From assembly GCA_964019055.1 (NCBI GenBank), contig OZ025212.1, positions 9,663,109 to 9,727,108 of the forward strand: 64,000 bases of DNA, in the 5' to 3' direction. The position numbers and the translations under genes were made by a program. Under the pieces are notes generated by a model, which was not told the DNA's origin, searched no databases, and was given only the letters and a program-made list of their open reading frames with translations. Below, piece after piece: positions 1 to 8,916 of the stretch (position 1 is the stretch's first letter; the number at the start of each line of letters is the position of its first letter). The stretch is from Anthopleura xanthogrammica (taxonomy: Eukaryota > Cnidaria > Anthozoa > Actiniaria > Actiniidae).

Positions 1-110
1 TGGAATTTCTCAATTTTGATCACGGAAATGGATTACTGGCACGATTCCACCCATACATGGTCACGTTTATCTTGTGAGAATTCGGCAGTCTTCCCCTAGT
101 TTTGGTGCCC

Positions 111-120
111 GCGCATGCGC
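111..120. promoter_or_regulatory. NRF-1-like palindrome of satellite A (first of a series)
   Basis: GCGCATGCGC is a perfect 10-bp palindrome. With its flanks it reads CGCGCATGCGCA or CGCGCATGCGCG, and both fit the animal NRF-1 consensus YGCGCAYGCGCR. In the GCGGCTTC variant the dyad extends to 14 bp (CCGCGCATGCGCGG). By eye the core is intact in 27 of the 49 sites at 111 + 148k, and in 8 of the 9 sites at 9007 + 148k. Broken versions are GCACATGCGC, GCGAATGCGC, GCGCATTGGC, GCAAATGCGC and a few singletons. The match to the consensus is seen directly; binding is inference. The same alternating pyrimidine-purine run could also favour Z-DNA. Confidence 0.4.
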
Positions 121-2478
121 AGCTACAAAGATAGGCACTTTACGATTTTGGAATTTCTCAATTTTCATCATGGAAATGGATTACTGGCACGATTCCACCC
201 ATACATGGTGACGTTTATCTTGTGAAAATTCGGCAGTCTTCCCCTAGTTTTGGTGCCCGCGAATGCGCGGCTTCAAAGATAGGCACTTTACAATTTTGGA
301 AACTGCCAATTTTGATCACGGAAATGGATTGCTGGCAAGATTCTACCTATACATGGTGACGTTTATCTTGTGAAAATTCGGCAGTCTTCCCCTAGTTTTG
401 GTGCACGCGCATGCGCAGCTACAAAGTTAGGCACTTTACGATTTTGGAATTTGCCAATTTTGATCACGGAAATGGATTACTGGCACGATTCCACCCATAC
501 ATGGTCACGTTTATCTTGTGAGAATTCGACAGTCTTCCCCTACTTTTGGTGCCCGCGCATGCGCGGCTTCAAAGGTAGGCACTTTACGATTTTGGAATTT
601 GCCAATTTTGATCACGGAAATGGATTGCTGGCACGATTCTACCTATACATGGTCACGTTTATCTTGTGAAAATTCGGCAGTCTTTCTCTAGTTTTGGTGC
701 CCGCGCATGCGCAGCTACAAAGTTAAGCACTTTACGATTTTGGAATTTCTCAATTTTGATCACGGAAATGGATTACTGGCACGATTCCACCTATACATGG
801 TCACGTTTATCTTGTGAAAATTCGTCAGTCTTCCCCTAGTTTTGGTGCCCGCGCATGCGCAGCTAAAAAGAGAGGCACTTTACGATTTTGGAATTTGCCA
901 ATTTTGATCACGGAAATGGATTGCTGGCACGATTCCACCCATACATGGTCACGTTTATCTTGTGAAAATTCGGCAGTCTTCCCCTAGTTTTGGTGCCCGC
1001 GCATGCGCAGCTACAAAGATAAGCACTTTACGATTTTGGAATTTCTCAATTTTGATCATGGAAATGAATTACTGGCACGATTCCACCCATACATGGTCAC
1101 GTTTATCTTGTGAAAATTCGTTAGTCTTCCCCTAGTTTTGGTGCCCGCAAATGCGCAGCTACAAAGATAAGCACTTTACGATTTTGGAATTTCTCAATTT
1201 TGATCACGGAAATGGATTACTGGCACGATTCCACCCATACATGGTCACGTTTATCTTGTGAAAATTCGGCAGTCTTCCCCTAGTTTTGGTGCCCGCGCAT
1301 GCGCAGCTACAAAGAGAGGCACTTTACGATTTTGGAATTTGCCAATTTTGATCACGGAAATGGATTGCCGGCACGATTCTACCCATACATGGTCACGTTT
1401 ATCTTGTGAAAATTCGGCAGTCTTCCCCTAGTTTTGGTGCCCGCGCATGCGCGGCTTCAAAGATAGGCACTTTACGATTTTGGAATTTGCCAATTTTGAT
1501 CACGGAAATGGATTGCTGGCACGATTCTACCCATAAATGGTCACGTTTATCTTGTGAAAATTCGGCAGTCTTCCCCTAGTTTTGGTGCCCGCGCATGCGC
1601 AGCTTCAAAGATATGCACTTTACGATTTTGGAATTTGCCAATTTTGATCACGGAAATGGATTGCTGGCACGATTCTACCCATAAATGGTCACGTTTATCT
1701 TGTGAAAATTCGGCAGTCTTCCCCTAGTTTTGGTGCCCGCGCATGCGCAGCTTCAAAGATAGGCACTTTACGATTTTGGAATTTTCCAATTTTGATCACG
1801 GAAATGGATTGCTGGCACGATTCTACCCATACATGGTCACGTTTATCTTGTGAAAATTCGGCAGTCTTCCCCTAGTTTTGGTGCCCGCTCACGCGCGGCT
1901 TCAAAGATAGGCGCTTTACGATTTTGGAATTTGCCAATTTTGATCACGGAAATGGATTGCTGGCACGATTCTACCTATACATGGTCATGTTTATCTTGTG
2001 AAAATTCGGCAGTCTTCCCCTAGTTTTGGTGCCCGCGCATGCGCAGCTACAAAGATAGGCACTTTACGATTTTGGAATTTCTCAATTTTGATCATGGAAA
2101 TGGATTACTGGCACGATTCCACCCATACATGGTCACGTTTATCTTGTGAAAATTCGTTAGTCTTCCCCTAGTTTTGGTGCCCGCACATGCGCAGCTACAA
2201 AGATAGGCACTTTACGATTTTGGAATTTGCCAATTCTAATCAAGTAAATGGATTGCTGGCACGATTCTACCCATACATGGTCACGTTTATCTTGTGAGAA
2301 TTCGGTAGTCTTCCCGTAGTTTTGGTGCCCGCGCATGCGCAGCTAAAAAGATAGTCACTTTACGATTTTCAAAGTTGCCAATTTTGATCACGGAAATGGA
2401 TTGCTGGCACGAATCCACCCATACATGGTCACGTTTATCTTGTGAAAATTCGGCAGTCTTCCCCTAGTTTTGGTGCCC

Positions 2479-3662
2479 GCACATGCGCAGCTACAAGGAG
2501 AGGCACTTTACGATTTTGGAATTTGCGAATTTTGATCACGGAAATAGATTACTGGCACGATTCCACCCATACATGGTCACGTTTATCTTGTGAAAATTCG
2601 TTAGTCTTCCCCTAGTTTTGGTGCCCGCACATGCGCAGCTACAAAGATAGGCACTTTACGATTTTGGAATTTGCCAATTCTAATCAAGTAAATGGATTGC
2701 TGGCACGATTCTACCCATACATGGTCACGTTTATCTTGTGAGAATTCGGCAGTCTTCCCCTAGTTTTGGTGCCCGCGAATGCGCGGCTTCAAAGTTGGGC
2801 ACTTTACGATTTTGGAATTTGCCAATTTTGATCACGGAAATATATTGCTGGCACGATTCTACCTATACATGGTCACGTTTATCTTGTGAAAATTCGGCAG
2901 TCTTCCCCTAGTTTTGATGCCCGCGCATTGGCAGCTATAAAGATAGGCACTTTACGATTTTGGAATTTCTCAAATTTGATCACGGAAATGGATTACTGGC
3001 ACGATTCTACCTATACATGGTTACGTTTATCTTGTGAAAATTCTGCAGTCTTCGCCTAGTTTTGGTGCCCGCGCATGCGCGGCTTCAAAGATAAGCACTT
3101 TACGATTTTGGAATTTGCCAATTTTGATCACGGAAATGGATTCCTCGCACGATTCTACCTATACATGGTCACGTTTATCTTGTGAAAATTCGGCAGTCTT
3201 CCCCTAGTTTTGGTGCCCGCGCATGCGCAGCTTCAAAGATAGGCACTATACGATTTTGGAATTTGCCAATTTGGATCACGGAAATGGATTGCTGGCACGA
3301 TTCTACCTATACATGGTCACGTTTATCTTGTGAAAATTCGGTAGTCTTCCCCTAGTTTTGGTGCCCGCGCATGCGCAGCTACAAAGTTATGCACTTTACG
3401 ATTTTGGAATTTCTCAATTTTGATCATGGAAATGGATTACTGGCACGATTCCACCCATACATGGTGACGTTTATCTTGTGAAAATTCGGCAGTCTTCCCC
3501 TAGTTTTGGTGCCCGCGAATGCGCCGCTTCAAAGATAGGCACTTTACGATTTTGGAATTTGCCAATTTTGATCACGGAAATGGATTGCTGGCACGATTCT
3601 ACCTATACATGGTCACGTTTATCTTGTGAAAATTCGGCAGTCTTCCCCTAGTTTTGGTGCCC
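2479..3662 (+). repeat. Satellite A 8-monomer higher-order unit, copy 1
   Basis: This is an 1184-bp block (8 x 148) defined by a unique order of variant monomers. The order is: an ACAAGGAGAGG monomer with AAATAGATTAC; a monomer with CTAATCAAGTAAATGG; one with AAAGTTGGGC and AAATATATTGC; one with TTTTGATGCCC and GCGCATTGGC; one with AAGATAAGC; one with GGCACTATACG and AATTTGGATC; one with AAGTTATGC; and one with GCGCCGCTTC. The next 1184 bp repeats the same order, and I found only two differences between the copies: TTCTGCAG versus TTCGGCAG, and GATTCCTCGC versus GATTGCTCGC. Neighbouring monomers within a copy differ far more than that, which indicates a recent block duplication. Confidence 0.93.
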
Positions 3663-4846
3663 GCACATGCGCAGCTACAAGGAGAGGCACTTTACGATTT
3701 TGGAATTTGCGAATTTTGATCACGGAAATAGATTACTGGCACGATTCCACCCATACATGGTCACGTTTATCTTGTGAAAATTCGTTAGTCTTCCCCTAGT
3801 TTTGGTGCCCGCACATGCGCAGCTACAAAGATAGGCACTTTACGATTTTGGAATTTGCCAATTCTAATCAAGTAAATGGATTGCTGGCACGATTCTACCC
3901 ATACATGGTCACGTTTATCTTGTGAGAATTCGGCAGTCTTCCCCTAGTTTTGGTGCCCGCGAATGCGCGGCTTCAAAGTTGGGCACTTTACGATTTTGGA
4001 ATTTGCCAATTTTGATCACGGAAATATATTGCTGGCACGATTCTACCTATACATGGTCACGTTTATCTTGTGAAAATTCGGCAGTCTTCCCCTAGTTTTG
4101 ATGCCCGCGCATTGGCAGCTATAAAGATAGGCACTTTACGATTTTGGAATTTCTCAAATTTGATCACGGAAATGGATTACTGGCACGATTCTACCTATAC
4201 ATGGTTACGTTTATCTTGTGAAAATTCGGCAGTCTTCGCCTAGTTTTGGTGCCCGCGCATGCGCGGCTTCAAAGATAAGCACTTTACGATTTTGGAATTT
4301 GCCAATTTTGATCACGGAAATGGATTGCTCGCACGATTCTACCTATACATGGTCACGTTTATCTTGTGAAAATTCGGCAGTCTTCCCCTAGTTTTGGTGC
4401 CCGCGCATGCGCAGCTTCAAAGATAGGCACTATACGATTTTGGAATTTGCCAATTTGGATCACGGAAATGGATTGCTGGCACGATTCTACCTATACATGG
4501 TCACGTTTATCTTGTGAAAATTCGGTAGTCTTCCCCTAGTTTTGGTGCCCGCGCATGCGCAGCTACAAAGTTATGCACTTTACGATTTTGGAATTTCTCA
4601 ATTTTGATCATGGAAATGGATTACTGGCACGATTCCACCCATACATGGTGACGTTTATCTTGTGAAAATTCGGCAGTCTTCCCCTAGTTTTGGTGCCCGC
4701 GAATGCGCCGCTTCAAAGATAGGCACTTTACGATTTTGGAATTTGCCAATTTTGATCACGGAAATGGATTGCTGGCACGATTCTACCTATACATGGTCAC
4801 GTTTATCTTGTGAAAATTCGGCAGTCTTCCCCTAGTTTTGGTGCCC
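3663..4846 (+). repeat. Satellite A 8-monomer higher-order unit, copy 2
   Basis: This is the direct tandem duplicate of the preceding 1184-bp block, with the same order of eight variant monomers. Similarity at the block scale stops at about 4847, where the next monomer carries GCGCGTGCGC instead of the GCACATGCGC that starts each block. Unequal exchange or a tandem segmental duplication is the likely origin. Confidence 0.93.
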
Positions 4847-4994
4847 GCGCGTGCGCGGCTTCAAAGATAGGCACTTTACGATTTTGGAATTTGCCAATTT
4901 GGATCACGGAAATGGATTGCTGGCACGATTCTACCTATACATGGTCACGTTTATCTTGTGAAAATTCGGCAGTCTTCCCCTAGTTTTGGTGCCC

Positions 4995-5586
4995 GCACAT
5001 GCGCAGCTACAAAGTTAGACACTTTAGGATTTTGAAATTTCTCAATTTTGATCACGGAAATGGATTACTGGCACGATTCCACCCATACATGGTCACGTTT
5101 ATCTTGTGAAAATTCGGCAGTCTTCCCCTAGTTTTGGTGCCCGCGCATGCGCGGCTTCAAAGTTAGGCACTTTACGATTTTGGAATTTCTCAATTTTGAT
5201 CATGGAAATGGATTACTGGCACGATTCCACCCATACATGGTGACGTTTATCTTGTGAAAATTCGGCAGTCTTCCCCTAGTTTTGGTGCCCGCACATGCGC
5301 AGCTACAAAGTTAGACACTTTAGGATTTTGAAATTTCTCAATTTTGATCACGGAAATGGATTACTGGCACGATTCCACCCATACATGGTCACGTTTATCT
5401 TGTGAAAATTCGGCAGTCTTCCCCTAGTTTTGGTGCCCGCGCATGCGCGGCTTCAAAGTTAGGCACTTTACGATTTTGGAATTTGCGAATTTTGATCACA
5501 GAAATGGATTGCTGGCATGATTCTACCCATACATGGTCACGTTTATCTTGTGAAAATTCGGCAGTCTTCCCCTAGTTTTGGTGCCC
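4995..5586 (+). repeat. Satellite A two-monomer (296-bp) duplication
   Basis: Two monomers starting at 4995 and 5291 share the rare combination AAAGTTAGACACTTTAGG followed by TTTTGAAATTTCTC. Each is followed by a GCGGCTTCAAAGTTAGGC monomer, which gives a 296-bp dimer twice in tandem. The second dimer diverges in its last part (TTTGCGAATTTTGATCACAG). Confidence 0.7.
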
Positions 5587-6030
5587 GCGCATGCGCAGCT
5601 ACAAAGATAGGCACTTTACGATTTTGGAATTTCTCAATTTTGATCACAGAAATGGATTACTGGCACGATTCCACCCATACATGGTCACGTTTATCTTGTG
5701 AAAATTCGGCAGTCTTCCCCTAGTTTTGGTGCCCGCGCATGCGCGGCTTCAAAGTTAGGCACTTTACGATTTTGGAATTTGCCAATTTTGATCACGGAAA
5801 TATATTGCTGGCACGATTCTACCTATACATGGTTACGTTTATCTTGTGAAAATTCGGCAGTCTTCGCCTAGTTTTGGTGCCCGCGCATGCGCAGCTACAA
5901 AGTTAAGCACTTTACGATTTTGGAATTTCTAAATTTTGATCACGGAAATGGATTGCTGGCACGAATCCACCCATACATGGTCACGTTTATCTTGTGAAAA
6001 TTCGGCAGTCTTCCCCTAGTTTTGGTGCCC

Positions 6031-6622
6031 GCACATGCGCAGCTACAAGGAGAGGCACTTTACGATTTTGGAATTTGCGAATTTTGATCACGGAAATGGA
6101 TTACTGGCACGATTCCACCCATAGATGGTCACGTTTATCTTGTGAAAATTCGTTAGTCTTCCCCTAGTTTTGGTGCCCGCACATGCGCAGCTACAAAGAT
6201 AGGCACTTTACGATTTTGGAATTTGCCAATTCTAATCACGTAAATGGATTGCTGGCACGATTCTACCCATACATGGTCACGTTTATCTTGTGAGAATTCG
6301 GCAGTCTTCCCCTAGTTTTGGTGCCCGCGAATGCGCGGCTTCAAAGTTGGGCACTTTACGATTTTGGAATTTGCCAATTTTGATCACGGAAATATATTGC
6401 TGGCACGATTCTACCTATACATGGTCACGTTTATCTTGTGAAAATTCGGCAGTCTTCCCCTAGTTTTGATGCCCGCGCATTGGCAGCTATAAAGATAGGC
6501 ACTTTACGATTTTGGAATTTCTCAATTTTGATCACGGAAATGGATTACTGGCACGATTCTACCTATACATGGTTACGTTTATCTTGTGAAAATTCGGCAG
6601 TCTTCGCCTAGTTTTGGTGCCC
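6031..6622 (+). repeat. Satellite A higher-order unit, partial third copy (4 monomers)
   Basis: The first four monomer types of the 8-monomer unit recur here in the same order: ACAAGGAGAGG, CTAATCACGTAAATGG, AAAGTTGGGC with AAATATATTGC, and TTTTGATGCCC with GCGCATTGGC. The offset is 16 x 148 bp from copy 2. A few more substitutions are present than between copies 1 and 2, so this copy is older or less well homogenised. Shared GCACGAATCCACCC in the monomer just before copy 1 and before this copy suggests that the homology starts slightly further upstream. Confidence 0.85.
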
Positions 6623-7273
6623 GCGCATGCGCAGCTACAAGGAGAGGCACTTTACGATTTTGGAATTTGCCAATTTTGATCACCGAAATGGATTGCTGGC
6701 ACCATTCTACCCATACATGGTCACGTTTATCTTGTGAACATTCGGCAGTCTTCCCCTAGTTTTGGTGCCCGCGCATGCGCGGCTTCAAAGTTAGGCACTT
6801 TACGATTTTGGAATTTGCGAATTTTGATCACGGAAATGGATTGCTGGCACGATTCTACCTATACATGGTCACGTTTATCTTGTGAAAATTCGGCAGTCTT
6901 CCCCTAGTTTTGGTGCCCGCGCATGCGCAGCTACAAAGATAGGCACTTTACGATTTTGGAATTTCTCAATTTTGTTCACGGAAATGTATTGTTGGCACGA
7001 TTCTACCCATACATGGTCACTTTTATCTTGTGAGAATTCGGCAGTCTTCCCTTAGTTTTGGTGCCCGCGCATGCGCAGCTACAAAGATAGGCAATTTACG
7101 ATTTTGGAATTTCTCAATTTTGATCTTGGAAAGAGATTACTGGCATGATTCCACCCATACATGGTCACGTTTTTCTTGTGAAAATTCGGCAGTCTTCCCC
7201 TAGTTTTGGTGCCCGCGCATGTGCAGCTACAAAGATAGGCACTTTACGATTTTGGAATTTGCCAATTTTGATC

Positions 7274-7289
7274 CATCATGCAGAATCGC
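7274..7289 (+). repeat. Left terminal inverted repeat of the inserted element
   Basis: CATCATGCAGAATCGC pairs with 8901-8916 at 15 of 16 positions (T/C mismatch at position 6). A small additional dyad, TCATGC at 7276-7281 with GCATGA at 7303-7308, overlaps this end and could form a weak subterminal hairpin. Confidence 0.8.
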
Positions 7290-8082
7290 CGGACATTTGG
7301 AAGCATGAACTTAATTACTGACACCCTTGTCCCGCTCTGTTGCGCGCGAAGTTCAAATATCAAGCTTGAATTAACAAAGGAAACGACCAAAATCACGTCA
7401 TTACTGGTAGTTTATCCGCTTCTAACTATCAAAGCTTTTGAGAATTCACTTTGTTCGAACCGGGTTCTGGCAGTTGAAATGTCTATCTAAGCATTGACAT
7501 GTTTGGCTTTTCTTTAAACTTAGGAGATCATACTCTAAATCGATATCAAAGTTGGGTAAATTTGATGTCTCTAGTATGGGAGAGCAACTTTTCGACATCA
7601 ATAACGCGAAACTTTTATATAGAACTTTGTCTGTTATATCCGGGTTATGTCTAGTATACATCTAAATTCAGTAATGAGGGATGATATACTCAAATATATG
7701 GCCGGAACATATTGAAAACCTCGTATGGTTCCACAATAATGAGCAAATACCTAATTAGTATTCATAAATTCTTGATTCGTACTCATTAGAATTCAAATTC
7801 GTATTTCCCACTTCATCTTAGCTCCGCCTCTTTGAACCCTCTTGGGAATTTCCAAGCAATGTCGATGGATTTCCGACATGTTTCACGATGAACCCGAACG
7901 AACTCGTAATCTCGAAGTCTGTGTGATTGTCCATGAGTTCCCGAGCTTCTTGATATGGATTAAAATGGCAATACAAACAATATTTCAAACACATCCCAGT
8001 ATACTGTTTGATCACTTTGTTTTGTTTTAAATGGTTGTTTTAAAAACACTATTTTTAAGAAAAAAATTTGAAACTCACAAAA
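7290..8082. other. Unique left interior of the inserted element, no clear gene
   Basis: About 790 bp of AT-rich, non-repetitive sequence. Open frames of 62-71 codons occur on both strands and overlap each other. None has a recognisable motif or a credible gene context. The only stretch with somewhat coding-like composition is the minus-strand frame at 7818-8015, listed separately. The segment ends in T-rich and A-rich tracts (about 8030-8070) just before the minisatellite. Confidence 0.6.
7818..8015 (-). pseudogene. Possible gene or exon fragment of unknown origin (65 codons)
   Basis: This minus-strand frame has 65 codons and ends in TAA. I do not recognise the product. The part from about residue 20 onward (around ELMDNHTDFEITSSFGFIVK) has mixed amino-acid composition and third codon positions richer in G/C than the surrounding AT-rich sequence, as captured coding sequence might. 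There is no obvious promoter, splice context or partner gene, and a 62-codon frame lies opposite it on the plus strand. If real, it may be a host exon or ancestral transposon gene remnant carried by the element. Chance is a serious alternative, so confidence is low. Confidence 0.13.
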
Positions 8083-8120
8083 TCAACTCTGTTTCTATTT
8101 CACTTGACAACCAGAGTTGA
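8083..8120. repeat. 9-bp inverted repeat at the start of the minisatellite
   Basis: TCAACTCTG at 8083-8091 is the reverse complement of CAGAGTTGA at 8112-8120, with a 20-nt loop. The right arm lies in the conserved ACAACCAGAGTTGAG of the minisatellite unit. The left arm is present only before the first unit, so this dyad marks the minisatellite boundary. It may be chance. Confidence 0.4.
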
Positions 8121-8669
8121 GAAATAAACTTAATCGTCTTTATTCGACTGTGAGTCAAAGTTTCACTGAATGATTACAAGAATCACAAAGTTGTTTGTCA
8201 GTTTCACTGGACAACCAGAGTTGAGAAATAAACTAACTTAAGCGTCTTTATTCGGCTGTGAATTAAAGTTTCACTGAATGATTACAAGAATCACAAAGTT
8301 GTTTGTCAGTTTCACTTGACAACCAGAGTTGAGAAATATACTCAAGCGTCTTTATTTTGCTGTGAATCAAAGTTTCACTGAATGATTACTTGAATCACAA
8401 AGTTGTTTGTCGGTTTCACTTGACAACCAGAGTTGAGAAATAAACTAACTTAAGCGTCTTTATTCGGCTGTGAATCAAAGTTTCACTGAATGATTACTTG
8501 AATCACAAAGTTGTTTGTCAGTTTCACTTGACAACCAGAGTTGAGAAATAAACTAACTTAAGCGTCTTTATTCGACTGTGAGTCAAAGTTTCACTGAATG
8601 ATTACAAGAATCACAAAGTTGTTTGTCAGTTTCACTTGACAACCAGAGTTGAGAAATAAACTTAAGCGA
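8097..8669 (+). repeat. 104/108-bp minisatellite inside the inserted element (5.4 copies)
   Basis: Units begin near 8097, 8201, 8309, 8413, 8521 and 8629. GACAACCAGAG recurs at 8106, 8210, 8318, 8422, 8530 and 8638, giving spacings of 104, 108, 104, 108 and 108 bp. The last copy is truncated after AAACTTAAGCG. Conserved words are GTTTCACTTGACAACCAGAG, TTGAGAAATAAAC, GCGTCTTTATT, AAAGTTTCACTGAATG and CACAAAGTTGTTTGTC. The 4-bp length difference lies around AACTAACTTAAGCG. TTTCACT occurs twice per unit. The family is unrelated to satellites A and B. Confidence 0.95.
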
Positions 8670-8900
8670 CAATTTTCGGGGCTCATTCGGAATACGTAAA
8701 CAATCTTCGTTGAAGTTTCGTAAGAGTTTGATTGACGTTTTTTGTATTCCCTAAAGAGTACTCATATATGATTGACCGCATACACTTAATCCCGGGAGGT
8801 CGCCAGACAAACCAATCACAGCTTTGATAGTTCATGCATAAATTTTCGCTCTCTGGGTTGGGTTATAATTTGATTGATCATTGATGTCCGTAAAACAATA
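8670..8900. other. Unique right interior of the inserted element, no gene seen
   Basis: About 230 bp between the minisatellite and the right inverted repeat. It contains CCCGGG near 8793 and an ATTGATCATTGATG run near 8875, but no long frame and no repeat shared with the satellites. ATGTCCG at 8884-8890 mirrors CGGACAT just inside the left end. Confidence 0.6.
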
Positions 8901-8916
8901 GCGATTCTGCGTGATG
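8901..8916 (-). repeat. Right terminal inverted repeat of the inserted element
   Basis: GCGATTCTGCGTGATG is the inverted partner of 7274-7289 with one mismatch. Immediately after it, satellite A resumes with CACGGAAATGG, in the middle of the interrupted monomer. Confidence 0.8.

Larger units (their letters stand above)
1..7273 (+). repeat. Satellite A, 148-bp tandem array, left block (49 monomers)
   Basis: This block is a head-to-tail array with a period of exactly 148 bp. The word TGGAATTT starts at 1 and again at 7253, which is 49 x 148 later. The palindrome position (111 + 148k) falls in place in all 49 monomers, so I see no net insertion or deletion. Conserved words in order are TGGAATTT, TTTTGATCACGGAAATGG, GGCACGATTC, CATGGTCACGTTTATCTTG, CAGTCTTCCCCTAGTTTTGG, GCGCATGCGC and GGCACTTTACGATT. 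Monomers differ mainly by substitutions. One recurrent A/G change turns AAAATTC into AGAATTC and creates an EcoRI site in some copies. Two linked variants follow the palindrome, GCGGCTTCAAAG and GCAGCTACAAAG. The length is close to one nucleosome core, which is known for many satellites. Any centromere role is inference. The array begins outside the window. Confidence 0.97.
7274..8916. mobile_element. Putative non-autonomous terminal-inverted-repeat element inserted in satellite A
   Basis: A 1643-bp stretch unlike either satellite interrupts one A monomer between its bases 21 and 22. Bases 7253-7273 are monomer positions 1-21. The remaining 127 bp (positions 22-148) run from 8918 to 9044, so no monomer sequence is lost and a single C (7273/8917) appears on both sides. 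The ends are inverted repeats: CATCATGCAGAATCGC at the left against the reverse complement of GCGATTCTGCGTGATG at the right, matching at 15 of 16 positions. A second short block, CGGACAT at 7290-7296, matches ATGTCCG at 8884-8890 in inverted orientation. The interior holds a 104/108-bp minisatellite and AT-rich unique sequence. I find no transposase frame, so the element would be non-autonomous. The superfamily is unknown: the one-base apparent target duplication does not fit TA, TTAA, 8-bp or 9-bp target classes, and no Helitron-type TC...CTRR ends are visible. Confidence 0.75.

Noticed and set aside
370..669. 99-codon frame and similar frames in satellite A (also near 5517, 8874, 9517)
   Set aside because: They run through two or more satellite monomers and exist only where chance substitutions removed stops. 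Their sequences are translated repeat words.
5159..5166. TTAGGC in satellite A, the nematode telomere unit
   Set aside because: It occurs once per monomer in some variants (AAAGTTAGGCAC), never in tandem, and alternates with ATAGGC and TTAAGC. It is a chance 6-mer.
7453..7461. GTTCGAACC, a match to the RNA polymerase III B-box (GWTCRANNC)
   Set aside because: There is no A-box at a suitable distance upstream, no tRNA-like fold and no T-run terminator arrangement. The 9-mer is largely a TTCGAA palindrome and likely chance.
7274..8916. Interpreting the insertion as a Helitron or a Tc1/mariner element
   Set aside because: There is no TC start or CTRR end between A and T, no TA target duplication, and no helicase or transposase frame. 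Only the inverted ends and clean insertion are supported.
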